Source: Liopterus haemorrhoidalis
Taxonomy: Eukaryota > Arthropoda > Insecta > Coleoptera > Dytiscidae
Assembly: GCA_963971575.1 (NCBI GenBank)
Contig: OZ020611.1
Location: 50,849,466-50,913,465 of the forward strand
Direction of reading: 5' to 3'
Length of the DNA: 64,000 nucleotides
The stretch's first letter is position 1; every line of letters starts with the position of its first letter. Both the position numbers and the translations under genes were made by a program. Below are positions 30,906 to 41,760 of the stretch, piece after piece. The notes under the pieces were generated by a model. That model searched no databases. It was not told the DNA's origin and saw only the letters and a list, made by a program, of their open reading frames with translations.

Positions 30906-31691
30906 TTAGGGGCAGGTCAGTTTTTAGAAAGCAGCTTTTGGCCTACCATAAAACCTCCTCAAATGATTTTAAACAGTTTTCTAAATACCTTGCCTAGTTT
31001 TGAGGCAATTTCTACGGTAATTTTTTATAGAGGTCAGGTTATTTTTGATTAATCCAGGATTTTCCTAATATTTATGTAAATCACCAAAAAAATATTAAAA
31101 ATAACCAGTTAATTTCCATTATTAAATATATTTAGTTGAAATCTAAATGGCTTAAACTAACTATAACAATACAGTCATGATTGATATCATTTTTATCAAA
31201 GGTATTTATATAAATAATCGATCCTATAATTTGAATAAAACTACAACAATTTTATTTTAATATAGCATGTAAGAAAGCGATTGAAATCAAGTGCAATACA
31301 TATTAGAATATTCTTGTATTTAGTAATAAAAATACCGTATCAATTTATCAAAATATAATTTACTATTAAGTAATGAGATGTATCGCTGGCTCCAATCTTC
31401 TGCCAGTGTTTAGAAGCGATAAAATTTGTGTATGCTCGACGAAAAAATAAACTGTTTAATTTTTAACGTTTTATCCATCGTTTGATCACGGTGAAAAGAG
31501 TTATTGCAGAATTTCTAAACATTTTGTATTGAAAATACATAATAAACAAAAACAAGTTATGGGGCATGACTAAAAAAGGTGTCAAGTTTATTTTTCTGTC
31601 GCCCTCTTGGTCTTGGATTGCAAAGTCGTGGTACAAAGTTGAACTTTTTGGGTTAATAACACAGAACAGAAGCACAGATTAGTACTACTAG
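30906..31691. other. AT-rich spacer, no gene seen
   Basis: No terminal repeats or coding similarity recognised. Confidence 0.4.
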
Positions 31692-33208
31692 CAGATACGC
31701 AACTCAGCGTCGGCACCTTTGAAGTAGCGGGGCATTATTTGGTGACCTTCAACCACGGCTGCCATTTTGCCGTTGGTGTTGGTCGGGCGGGAATTTTAAA
31801 GATAAATTTTAAACAAAAACTTCTATTTTATGTTTTGTTACACAAAAAGTAAGAAATATGTAGTAAATGTTGGATATTTAATTATATATAATTTTTGTTA
31901 CAACCAGGATTTAACAGGTATTAGGTAAAAATATTAAAAAAGAGAAATATTCAAAATATATATTTGCTTATTTATTTGTATAATTATTATAGCTATATTA
32001 ACATTTATTATTACTTACAAAATAGGATAGACGTACATAAACATAATCAAAATAATAATAATACATTGTTTTTAGACTTTTGGCCCCAAAAAGTATATAT
32101 TTAACGCAAATTGCTTAAATTTGTCAGAGTATCTAAAACCCTTATTTGATTTTCCGATTAACGTAATCTGTGCATTTAAAACATCGGCCAATGATTTAGG
32201 AAAATATTTGTAACACAGTTTTTGAAGTAAAACAAGTTCTTCTTTAACCGTGTCTTCTTCACATTCTGATCTCGTTACCAATCTAGACAATTGCGCCCGT
32301 TGGTTCTTGATTTTTTGCTGTAACTTCTTCTTTCGCGGAGTACCAAATGATAATTTTCTGCTGGTTTGAACTGCAGCATCCGATTCAGAAATATTTTTAT
32401 GGAAATCAAACGATGCTCTTGATGTTGATGGCTGCTGATAATCGGGCAAACTTGAAACCACTAAAAATGTATACTTAGTATTAGAGGTTATATTTAAGTA
32501 ATTATATTTAAAATTTCATATTTGAAACTACTTTACCTAATGGTTTGCTTGGAGGAAAATATTGAACATCTAAAACATTAATTTTTGCTCCCACAACATC
32601 TGTGACTATTTCTGCATCCGTGATGTTCGTTTCACTTGAATCAGTTTCTGTTATTTCTAAAAATTTCCATTTCAAGTTTTATTTATTTCCCAAAGACAAA
32701 AATATATGAAACCATACCTGAAACAACATTGGCTGGCAATAACAAAGTTGGGACTGCATGTGTGTGAAGCCTATTTTTTAAATCATTTAAAAACATTCTG
32801 TTCTCAAAATGCAATGAGCAGATTTTTACATGCTTTCGTTTTCCAATATCCATATCAAGCAAATCCATTCTGCCAGCTTTTGGTAGCCATGTTCTAAACC
32901 TATAAAAATATTATCAGAATTATATGAAATTCTAAAACACTAGGTAGGTATATTCTAACCTCTCTGGTTCATTCGGTAGTCCAAAAAAACTATATAATTT
33001 CTGCTTTGTATTGGAGTACATCCACATACCATACACCAAGTACCACCTCGTCCTCGAATACCAACTGATTCTTTAATTTTATCCATTTTTATTAATAATA
33101 AAAATGAAGCAAACTAAAAGCGCGCGTTAACTGACAATAACTGTTTACAACACCAATAACAAAATGGCGCAAGCGATAAGAAAAGTAGAATGGGGAGTTT
33201 CGCATCTG
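31692..33208 (-). mobile_element. P-element-like unit with inverted repeats around a THAP gene
   Basis: Inverted repeats bracket the THAP gene. Outer pair: GCAGATACGCAACTC at 31691-31705 against GAGTTTCGCATCTG at 33195-33208. Inner pair: GCCATTTTGCCGTTGGTGTT at 31761-31780 against an inverted copy at 33149-33168. The arrangement of terminal plus subterminal inverted repeats is known for P elements. A matching 8-bp target duplication was not convincing. Confidence 0.55.
32072..33086 (-). CDS. THAP-domain gene, P-transposase-derived, four exons
   Basis: The proposed exons are 33086-32960, 32899-32718, 32656-32537 and 32460-32072. All three introns (about 60-76 bp) have GT...AG ends and join in phase. 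Exons 1-2 encode a THAP zinc finger: WCMVCGC (first Cys pair), SFFGLPNEPERFRTWLPKAG, KICSLHFENRMF (third Cys and His) and the closing HTHAVPTLLLP. THAP fingers bind specific DNA. Exon 4 holds a basic, probably coiled-coil segment (PRKKKLQQKIKNQRAQLSRL) and ends FRYSDKFKQFALNIYFLGPK, matching the region just after the THAP/coiled coil of P-element and THAP9-type transposases. The catalytic RNase-H-like domain is absent, ending at a stop at 32072. Exon 1 seems to need a one-base shift between CMVCGC and YSNTK, so it may be a pseudogene. It could act as a truncated repressor-like protein if expressed. Confidence 0.75.
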
Positions 33209-33353
33209 TAGTAATCTGTGACAGAAGAGTCAAGAAGCGACATACCCATGTTAAAAATTTTGACCGTACGACCTGCACTCTGCCAAAACATCCGGTACTA
33301 AAACCGTGGAACCGTGAAATTTGAATGCATCATCATGTACTTTTTGTTCTTAG
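33209..33353. other. Short spacer
   Basis: Nothing recognised between the P-like unit and the Harbinger element. Confidence 0.4.
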
Positions 33354-33589
33354 TAAAGGCTCATTTACATTTAAATACAAGTATGAGGACTTATATGCGA
33401 TACAAGTCAATTGACTTGTATAATTTGTCAAAACCATTGACATTTGCACATACTTTCTGTATGAGCAGAATTTGCCATATACTTGACTTGTATGAGTTGA
33501 CAATCTGGTGGAAAGTTAGGTTATGTTTTAAAAGATGCCACATTTTTTTTTATGTCACATTTTTTTGTTTTCAATGTTTTTTTTTTTAC

Positions 33590-33793
33590 AAGTTTAATAA
33601 GTTTGTGTGGAATAAGGATAAAACTCTGTTATTAATTGAGGAAATCAGAAGCAGTAATATCTGGGATGTAAAGTCGAAGGAGTATAAAGGTTTTAACAAG
33701 AGAAAAGATATTTATGATAAAATTTCTGAAGAGTTAAGTTGCACGGCTAAAGAAGTAGAGACTAAATGGCACAACATATACATTCTTACATAA
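33590..33793 (+). CDS. MADF (Myb/SANT-like) domain exon of Harbinger
   Basis: The peptide FVWNKDKTLLLIEEIRSSNI, WDVKSKEYKGFNKRKDIYDK, ISEELSCTAKEVETKWHNI is a nearly complete MADF domain (pattern W....T..LI...R....LWD.....Y.....R...W..I...L......V..KW.NL). Harbinger elements encode such a DNA-binding partner that helps the transposase enter the nucleus and bind ends (known for the family). The upstream part of the open frame (from 33314) is hydrophobic and unlike the family. A pyrimidine-rich tract ending ACAAG at about 33592 may be a splice acceptor. The frame stops at once after KWHNIYILT, where the deletion joins it to the antisense transposase fragment. Confidence 0.8.
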   Translation, partial: KFNKFVWNKDKTLLLIEEIRSSNIWDVKSKEYKGFNKRKDIYDKISEELSCTAKEVETKWHNIYILT

Positions 33794-33915
33794 TTCCTGA
33801 AGCATGAACCATCTTCTAAAGTCAGTTCATTAATCAACATTGAGTAGGCCCCATGGGTTTCTCGTCGAGATAAAAAATATCGCTGCCACCATAGACGCTT
33901 TCTTTTTCATGATTT
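33780..33915 (-). pseudogene. Harbinger transposase N-terminal fragment
   Basis: The minus strand reads RLWWQRYFLSRRETHGAYSM, LINELTLEDGSCFRNYVRM. This fits the PIF/Harbinger transposase N terminus (RRWWVRPW...R...GAY..L..EL..ED...F.N..RM). It runs into the end of the MADF exon on the other strand, so the element lost everything between the transposase start and the MADF C terminus. It is a different Harbinger family from the one at 3081-3738. Confidence 0.8.
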
Positions 33916-34148
33916 TGACAGAAGTAATGCACATATACTTAAATATATACAAAAAACTCTCCTCGTCATCACTAGACATTTTTTGTGTATATGTGTATGC
34001 AAATGTAAACAGAGCACAAAAATGACATGATTTTCGACTTGTATATTGACATGTGTATGTTGACTAGTATATGATCATACTTGTATGAACTCATACTTGT
34101 ATCTCACACAAGTCCTCATACTTGTATCTAAATGTAAATGAGCCTTAA

Positions 34149-34791
34149 GAATTCTACATTTGTTAAACATGTACACATTTCTTGTTTAACATTAAATTTT
34201 GCTAAATAGATCCAAAAATTTTATGTTCAAGAAAAAGTGTGCAGGTTGAACAATAAATTACGATACTTAGCTGATTAAATGTACAGCAAATAACACTAAA
34301 TACAAAATATTTTTCACATTTTTATTTTATTTTATATCTACATACTACAATAACAAAAATGTACAACAAAACAGTAAAATTATTACCATTCTTATTATAA
34401 TCAATTTTTGTTAAGTTATTAATAAGGGAGATGTTTCGAAAGTTTAGTTTTAGGATGTTTCGTCATAATTCATAATTTTCATCCAAGTGAAAAAATGTAC
34501 AGAATAAATGAGGTGGGACTGTGCAGAACTTTTAAAACACAATTTATTTTTAGGTGGTTTATAAAAAATAAAAATAAACAGTTATCAACCATAACCTAAG
34601 ATAGTGCTTTTAAGGTGAATCACTGTCCCTGGCCCTGCACAGAACAGTTAAAATACAATTTATTTTTAGGTGGTCCTATTATTATGAAATTTTTTTGCAA
34701 AAACCCAAAATGTTTGTATTAAAACTTCAATATTTCACTCAAAATTAACTAATATAGTTGTCTATATCAATTAACTGTCACGGAATTAAAC
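34149..34791. other. AT-rich spacer with a repeated 40-bp block
   Basis: The block CTGTGCAGAAC...CAATTTATTTTTAGGTGGT occurs at about 34519-34558 and again at 34637-34675, 118 bp apart. No gene seen. Confidence 0.5.
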
Positions 34792-35274
34792 CAGTGGCGT
34801 AGGGAGACCTCCGCTAGACTTGCCCTCCCATAAAACAAATAATAATAGAGAAAATACATATATTTTTTTTTTTAATTTAAAAAATATTTAGTTAAATCTT
34901 CAAAAATACATCAAATTATGTCCTATACAATTTTTTGTCCAAGGCTTGGTTTACTAGTTACGATTTTTTTTTTAATTTTAAAGTTTAATAACTTCCGTTT
35001 CCGGTTTCGGATTTTAATAAAAAACAATAGGGTTCTTCCCAATTATTAGGAGAATCGTTTAGTACCAGAACGAACTCTTTAAGTTAAACCATTTTTGAGT
35101 TATCCTGTATACACATAGACACATAGACACACACACATACGGACGGCACTTCGAAAATAGGTTTTTTGGATTCCCTGGACCATGAAACATGGTCATCCGT
35201 CAAAATGTCGACATCGAAAATTTTCGCGATTACAATACTTGCCCCTTATATGTATATTAAGGTCGGGCAAGTAA
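34792..35274 (+). repeat. Dispersed repeat Y, copy 1 (~480 bp)
   Basis: It starts CAGTGGCGTAGGGAGACC and ends GGTCGGGCAAGTA. A second copy lies inverted at 45639-46146 with high similarity throughout. It contains a short CACATA repeat at 35105-35145 where copy 2 has an expanded (GT)n tract. Short inverted ACTTGCCC/GGGCAAGT motifs lie near the two ends. It is non-coding and probably a non-autonomous DNA element. Confidence 0.85.
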
Positions 35275-35410
35275 AAAGATACAAGAATACCGATATTTTG
35301 TGCGAATATCGATATTTTGCGCGATGTATCACATTTCAAATATTGATATAAAAATATCGATATATTTTTCTAAAGTATCGATATTTTCGAAATATCGATA
35401 TATCGTTCCC
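35275..35410. repeat. Cluster of TATCGATA-type motifs
   Basis: About 130 bp holds five or more ATCGATA/TATCGAT motifs spaced 15-40 bp apart. It ends in CGTTCCCATCCCTA, resembling an inverted hAT-type end (GGGATGGGAACG). Confidence 0.6.
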
Positions 35411-35414
35411 ATCC

Positions 35415-35700
35415 CTAAGTACAGTCGAACCTGTGCAGCTATGGTGAGGTAGCAGATCCTCATCACCTACTGTTTGCTTGCTCTTCCTATGAAGAAGATT
35501 CCCAACTGCTCTATCTGAAACTAGGAGAATCTGTGCCACTTTCCCTCTCAGTTGCTGCCATATTGGCTGTGCCTATAGGCACAACATGTACGATTTTAGC
35601 GGATTTTGTGTCGACTATGAAGATAGTAATATAATGCGAAATACAAGCTAATCTTGGTTGAATAGCGAAGGCCTAAACCAATAAATGAAGAAGAAGAAGA
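35415..35700 (+). pseudogene. LINE ORF2 C-terminal fragment with GAA/AAG tail
   Basis: The plus strand reads LCSYGEVADPHHLLFACSSY, the C-terminal Cys/His knuckle of a jockey/R1/I-type LINE (normally CxCG....HLLF.CP), with one Cys changed. A short peptide of unremarkable composition follows. The fragment ends in (GAA)n at 35688-35700. Only the last ~90 codons and 3' UTR remain, as in a 5'-truncated insertion. Confidence 0.7.
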
Positions 35701-36159
35701 TTTATTACATAACAGGTATTTTTTGTGTAAATATAATATGTGGATTTAGATTATGCGTCACTTAATGACATGTAAAGTATTTTCAATTTCCAATTCAGAT
35801 AAATTTCTGCAAAACATTTTTGTCCAGCATGCTGAGTTAATGTTAATGTTACAATTTTGTTTGTTTTTTTTTTTTCACACATGCTTGAAACTCATGAAAG
35901 GCGTTATAAACTTTAGGGATTAGACATAAAAACCGTCGCTGAAAAAATACCGTCTTTAATTTATTGTTTCAGATTTGGAAGATCGCATACCGTAAAATTT
36001 ATAAACAACTTGAAAAGAGTCACTTCAAAAAGGAGAGTTAAAAGGATTAGATTTTATTATGAGATCTAGAAGACAATAGTTTTAACGCACAAAAAGTATC
36101 ATCAAAGAATAGATTTCCAAAGATCTTCATTTCGATGATAAGGTTGGACTAAATGATTT
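35701..36159. other. AT-rich spacer, no gene seen
   Basis: Nothing recognised. Confidence 0.4.
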
Positions 36160-36297
36160 AGGGCCGGTTTTTGAAAGCCTAGTTAACTATAACCAAATAG
36201 TTAGAAAATTATTGCTTGGGTTACTTATGGGACTGTTATATTGTAACCGAGTTTAACCAAAAGATTAAATTCGGCTAAGCTTTCAGAAACCGGCCCT
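36160..36297. mobile_element. MITE, 138 bp
   Basis: The ends are inverted copies of AGGGCCGGTTTTTGAAAGC (one mismatch). No coding sequence and no clear target duplication. Confidence 0.8.
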
Positions 36298-36949
36298 CAG
36301 AGTATTTTTGTTGGACCAAACAGCCCTAATGATGAAAACAGCGCTCATCTTATCATCGTCATGGAATAGACGTATTTCCTATATCAAACAAACAATGCTA
36401 ATTTATTTAATGTCTTTTCTGTCAAAACAAATCTTTACATAGGACGACAATTATAGGATTCATTATGTCCAGACACACACTATCCAAAGTTTTACCCTTC
36501 AAAATGGACACGTATGAAAGGTCATTAATCTTCTCATGTGAGTAAATCCAGACTCTTAATTAGCAAACTATAACACTCAACTAAATTAGCATAATCCAAT
36601 GGGCAACAAAAAGTTTGAGAACGTGAGGTATATGGCACACGTTGATAGTTAGGTGGCAGTATAACAGTAGAGTACCGCAGACAAGCGGTAATTTTGATAG
36701 CAAATATAATACAAACAGTTCTAAACAAGGCATTCGGGCTCGGGGCCGACACCTCACCTCAACCCCTTTACAAAGTTACGACATAATCTGAAAGTCGATT
36801 TACACTCCATACATCTTATCAACCTGTGCGTTTAGTTTGTAAGTTACCCGTGTGGTTTGATGTGGTTTGGCGCTATTGTGCTACACACTCACAAGTTACG
36901 ATATAATTTTATGGAAACGATATTCTAGCATATGACAGATATTTTGATA
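36298..36949. other. AT-rich spacer, no gene seen
   Basis: Nothing recognised; short chance frames only. Confidence 0.4.
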
Positions 36950-38105
36950 TCTAGGAACAAGATTATTTTTAATACTTCTGCGGGTATATTCTTTAAGCAA
37001 GGTGTTAAAACCTTAACGTCAAAAACTGACGTTAATTTTTCTTTACACCATTTCAAAAGTAAATGCTTTTCGCTAAGCTGATTTGTGTTATTATTTGCAC
37101 AACATTGGTTTTTTAAAAATACACTTTTTATGTTACTTGAATTTATTTCTAAAACCACTACTGGGCTGATGACTTGATCTGCTAGACTGATGACTCGATC
37201 TGCTGGCCTGATGTTTTTTTATTATTTGGCGTACTGCTTGGCTGTTGTTTCCTTATTTCCAATCTACTTATTTTTTAAGTTGTTTTCTTATTTCTAATAT
37301 TCTTATTTTCTAGGTTTCTTATCTTCTAAGTTTCTTTGTTTCTTGGTACTTTTTGTACTTTTGTTTCTTCGTTTGTTTCTTAATCCTAGGGTTTGGTTGT
37401 AGCGATTTTTGTCTACGGTGTGGCGATTTTTATGCACGGTGTGGCGATTTATGTCCACGGGTTTGTTCAAATGCTTCGGCAATGTTCGTCCTCTACACTT
37501 GTTGTTTGTGGCGATTTTTGTCCATAGGTCTTCAAATGTTTCGGCGATGTTTGTCCTCCACGTTTGAAGTGTGAACTCTAAAAAAACTTGGTGTTCTTTT
37601 TTCGTAAATCGTAAAAACGGACTGTCTTTGGACGATTCTTGTTCTTCAGACGAAGTTGCTTTTCATCTGCAATCCTACCCGACTGCTCCAGTTACATTCG
37701 GAGCGCGTATTTCTAAAACCAAGGAAAGAATTCTGAGCAGTAGCTCTTACAATTATTGAGTCTAACAGCTCGTTGATGAAACTCTCTACATAAGTCATAT
37801 TACAATGGGATTTTATACACACTTTATGCTGAATTAGCAAAATAATATAATAAGTATCTTTGTTCTAGGGATGACGACATGTTTATAGGAAAACTACTCC
37901 TTGCTTAGTAATTTAGTTACAGATTATAATTCTAATATTAGATTATCATACTTTATGTTACAATGTATGAATGAATAGACACCTTTGTAAGTGTAACCAT
38001 CACTCGCGGCAGCATTAATTTTGCAAAATTAACGTTCTATAATAAGCGCCTACCAAAACAGTCACTTTAAAAGTTTACACAGTTAGTTACGTGTTTAGTT
38101 TTTAA
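36950..38105 (-). repeat. Dispersed repeat X, copy 2
   Basis: Blocks 38105-38010 and 37098-36960 match copy 1 (1296-1510) in reverse orientation. On the minus strand 37158-36925 is open for 77 codons (KLTSVFDVKVLTPCLKNIP), similar to copy 1. Between the blocks are a triplicated CTGATGACTYGATCTGCT at 37165-37215 and a set of GTGGCGATTT repeats at 37385-37560. The family is unknown. Confidence 0.55.
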
Positions 38106-38177
38106 GAAATGCGGATCCTATTTACGTAAATGACATGGTACTGAAAGAGATTGAATAAAAATATTGGTGGTAAGATT

Positions 38178-38300
38178 TTTTTTTTAACCACAGAACAATG
38201 CTAAATGCGCCAATTACACTGGGGCTCACAAACATCCATCCTGACTGGAATTCGAACCTGGAACTTTTGACTCGTGTGTTTGCCGTTTTTTTAATTATTA
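38178..38300 (-). ncRNA. Candidate tRNA-derived SINE fragment
   Basis: On the minus strand a strong B-box-like GGTTCGAATTCC (about 38252-38263) is followed by ~65 bp of GC-richer sequence ending in an A-run (38178-38187 read in reverse). An A box was not identified. Confidence 0.3.
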
Positions 38301-39293
38301 GAAGGCAAAATAAATTTTTTATATTATCCCTTAAAGTGAATTCTTTAGAGATGAGCTGAGAATGATCCATCGTCTTCATCGGGGTTACTTGTATAACCCT
38401 TTTGAGTTACCAGACGCAACCTGAAATAATTGCATAGAAAGAGTAAATGGAGTATTGAACTGAAGATTTGGGTTTTGTTTAGTCACAGGACTTAAAATTA
38501 TAATCTTGTTAAGGACTATATATATCCTTATTCCGTGCTGAATTATCGGGAATAGAAATATTAGTCTTCAAGATAAGTTAAAAGGTTTTTGTAGTTAATT
38601 AGAGATCAAATTATTAGTTTTAAGAAAAGGTCTGGAAAAATTTTGTAGGAGAAAAGGATTCGTGAGTAAACCGTGACTGTAGTATGAATCTCTCGAGCGT
38701 TTGATAGAGAAACCCAGTATCGTCTAGTGGGTGAACCAGAAGTTTTCTGGAAGTGTTGGGGACAGTTTTAATGAAACTAACCTTGCTACGGGTTTAAACA
38801 CTCTGAGTGTTGTGAGTTGTTTAAGCGGATTTGTGAGGTGACGGTGATTGTGAGGTTTTGAGTGTCTCTCATGGACATCCCATAATTTAGCCATAAATTT
38901 ATTGTAATTTCTAGTGTAGTACCTAATTTAAATCTTACCTAAACATTAAACGTAGATTAAGTAAAATGTGGATTTTGATTGAAACACCCTTATTTCTGTC
39001 ATAAAGAATCATAGCAATCGACCAGTGGACCTTTTAGGGTGTCAGACTTGATCCGTTCGCAAGTTGGGAAACCCACTATGTAGAAGGGCTTCTAAAAGTA
39101 AATACCATAAAGTACAATGAAAATATTTAAATTCCATTAGTCAACCGTGACGTTTCGACCGATGCTATAAATTCCCCCACACCCGGAGCTCAAGAATATA
39201 ATTTTCAGTTAACAGATAGAATGATAAGAATCAACTGGAAAAAATATCTGAGCAATACACTCCAAAATGAGTCAAATATTATAAACAAAATTT
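38301..39293. other. Spacer of unassigned repeat-like sequence
   Basis: 38640-39090 has moderate GC content and no open frame. Its layout (TGTGAG-rich tract, then a GGTGTCAGACTTGATC motif at 39039) would allow an LTR plus primer-binding region, but no second LTR was found. Confidence 0.3.
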
Positions 39294-39309
39294 TGGATCA
39301 GATTATTTT

Positions 39310-40120
39310 TTTTTAAATTGGTTTTATTTGACCTTGGAAAATACCTCCATAGTCACTTATCTAAATCGATACATCTTGATACAATAGTGTAAATATAAAG
39401 TTATTACAATCCTTCAATGTTAAAACTAAATTTTAAATAAAATACAAAAGCATTTGTAATCATTAAACAAATCGAACAGACGGGTAATAACATCTGCCTC
39501 ATTTGGGTACCAGGTCATAAAGGAATATATGGCAATGAAAAAGCAGATAGAGAAGCTAGAGCAGCATACTCATCAGAAAACTCCCCAGAAATAAACATTA
39601 AAACACCGTACAGCACCGTAATAAATGAGAAAAAAGGAGAACTGCGGGAAAATTTTAAAAAGTGGTACAGCAAGCTATGGAGAAATACTGGAGTAAATTA
39701 CTATAAATTTAACAGTGAACTAAAAGACAATCCATGGTTTACGTACTCGCAAAATAGAGACTTCATTAGTACTATAATAAGATTAAAATCTTGACATAAT
39801 AAGTGCGCGGCCCATCTTAATAGAATTGGTGTAGTGATAAACAATAAATGTGATTGTGGGGAAGAAGCCACTGCTGAACACATAGTGCTACAGTGCATCC
39901 TCCACAAAAGAAATATCAACCAGCTATTTTACAATATCTTATCTACCACCAAAACTCTACAGACATATAAAGAAGTGCAATATAACTATCTAAATAAGAC
40001 TTTATATATAAAAATTAACTTTATATAAAAAAAACCAAAAACAGTTATTTACGTTTTTTTTTTTTTTTTTTTGTTTGGACATTGTAATATATAAGTAGTT
40101 ATTATGTTAAATTTGTTTAA
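39310..40120 (+). mobile_element. 5'-truncated I-like LINE, 811 bp
   Basis: A 16-bp target-site duplication TGGATCAGATTATTTT occurs at 39294-39309 and 40121-40136. The first ~120 bp may be inverted. The remainder encodes the C terminus of ORF2. Confidence 0.92.
39470..40028 (+). pseudogene. LINE ORF2 C-terminus: RNase H end and zinc knuckle
   Basis: The plus strand reads NNICLIWVPGHKGIYGNEKA with DREARAAYSS, the last motif of a LINE-encoded RNase H (WxPxHxGxxGNExAD). A linker and the knuckle CDCGEEATAEHIVLQC near 39850-39900 follow, stopping at 40026-40028. One in-frame TGA occurs at about 39793 (LKS*HNKCAAHLNRIGV). The RNase H places it in the I/R1 group. It is related to, but clearly distinct from, the LINE at 58139-63677. 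Confidence 0.88.
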
Positions 40121-40136
40121 TGGATCAGATTATTTT

Positions 40137-40975
40137 AAGATAAAAATTCGTCATCTCTCGTCGAATTTTTGAAAACAATATTATTTTTATTTCATTTAAG
40201 CAATAGATAAAAGCTAATACTTACAGAGGTAAATTAATTTTCAAAAATAGACAAGTATGACAGAAAAACAGTCAAAAATGTTTGCAATTTTGCCCTACCT
40301 AATAGATATCTACAAAATCCTGAAATGTGTGTTTATTTACACTTCAAATAATTTTTAAATAAATTAATGCCTTTGTCTGTATGAGACTATAAAATTGTAT
40401 CTTGTTTAGTATATTCGTAAATCAGGAACTGGTTGCGTCCCCCTGTTATTAGATATAAAGAACAAACAAAGCGAATATGTATTAAAAAGAATCAGAATTT
40501 TATCTTTTTTAAATAGAACACCCCTAAAAGTGCTGATTATTAAAACTGGTTCTCTGAATGTTATTTATCATTTCAGTATCATTTACTTTGCAAAAGTGCT
40601 AGTAAGCTTTTAGTATCTGCGTTAAGCGTTTAGTAGCGGGTAAAAAGTGCTCACATTCAGAAAGTGAACACGAGATAACACATAGGTAATGTCGTCACGT
40701 TTTAAAAACTGCTGAAAATGCCCATAAAAACATCCGGTTATTATCTGAGCAGTAACGAAAATCCATAATACAGCCAACACCATTATAAAAACATCAACCC
40801 GGCACGACATCATTTATAAAGATAACTTCACAGCGCGTTATTCGCTCGCCTCTAACTGCGCTAGGCGCTAGGATGTGCCACACGACAGGATACCTGCAGG
40901 ATTGTACTCCACAGAATTACCTCGACCACATACAATTTTATCTAGTGAAAGAAATTTCGGAATAATATTATTCGT
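40137..40975. other. AT-rich spacer, no gene seen
   Basis: A block at about 40305-40350 (AAAATCCTGAAATGTGTG context) resembles 8895-8945, suggesting another dispersed repeat. The 63-codon minus frame at 40622-40813 is not recognised. Confidence 0.35.
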
Positions 40976-41760
40976 GAGCAGGTGACAATCTTATGCTAAC
41001 CTTTTTAAATTATCTGAAGTTCATCGTTTCCCTTTTACAATTTTACTGTATCTATTAGCATAGCTTTTCGATTTCTGCATCGAATACTTCTTAATTTTTT
41101 TTAATTAAAAATTTTCTCAGATACTCCTTTATAATAGGGCATAGAGACATATCTCACTTCGTCAGTTCTAGGTGCGTCAATTTTCTTATGATTGGTAGCA
41201 TCAATCATAATTTTATGATTGATGCAGTTATCCTGTAAGGTGCAATTATCCTGTAAGGTGGAATGGATGTTCTTCAATTCAACTTTAAACAGCCTCCTAG
41301 AGGTACAAATTAATTTAGCTCTATTAACTAGATCAGCGCAACAGCTCTTATAGTGCTATTATGATGGAATGAGTTTAAATTAATATATAGATCTGTGTGT
41401 GTGTTGGTTTCTGTGGATCATGGTTGCTCGATCTCCCTTGCCATTTCTGATCATCAATACATCTAGGAAAGGCAGTTGGTTGCTAACTTCCAGTTCAGCA
41501 GTAAACTTAATGTTAGTGTGCACTGAATTTAGGTATTGATGGAATTCTTGGAAATTATCTTTACCATGTGGCTATATGACAAAAGTATCATCGACGTATC
41601 TTAACCATTTATTCGGTTTGTATTCGGCTTCTTTTAAGGCTTTCGCTTCAAAATGTTCTATTTATATATTGGCAATAATAGGTGACAGTGGTGAACCCAT
41701 AGCCATGCCATCTTTTTGTTGGTAATAATCGGTTTTCAGTTGAAAATAGGTACTATTCTC
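40976..41760 (-). pseudogene. Penelope-like element reverse transcriptase
   Basis: The minus strand reads YFQLKTDYYQQKDGMAMGSP, LSPIIANI, then RYVDDTFVI with the YVDD catalytic motif at 41598-41587. It continues NFQEFHQYLNSVHTNIKFTA, ELEVSNQLPFLDVLMIRN and THRSIY. This order is specific to Penelope-like RTs. Stops at several points (after IIANI and FVI) mark it as dead. The thumb-equivalent region runs to about 41000 (KKIDAPRTDEVRYVSMPYYK). No GIY-YIG endonuclease is visible. The 5' side is cut at about 41760 by unrelated sequence. Confidence 0.9.

Larger units (their letters stand above)
33357..34145. mobile_element. PIF/Harbinger element relic, 789 bp
   Basis: Inverted ends of about 36 bp (AGGCTCATTTACATTTAAAT, with TACAAGTATGAGGACTT inside) are flanked by TAA at 33354-33356 and 34146-34148. 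CATACTTGTAT-type subterminal repeats cluster at the right end. It retains remnants of both Harbinger genes in convergent orientation. Confidence 0.92.

Noticed and set aside
38230..38265. A functional tRNA on the minus strand at the GGTTCGAATTCC motif
   Set aside because: No acceptor or anticodon stem pairing could be built and no A box was seen; listed only as a weak SINE candidate.
40622..40813. 63-codon minus frame with a hydrophobic segment
   Set aside because: No similarity recognised and no supporting context; likely chance in AT-rich DNA.
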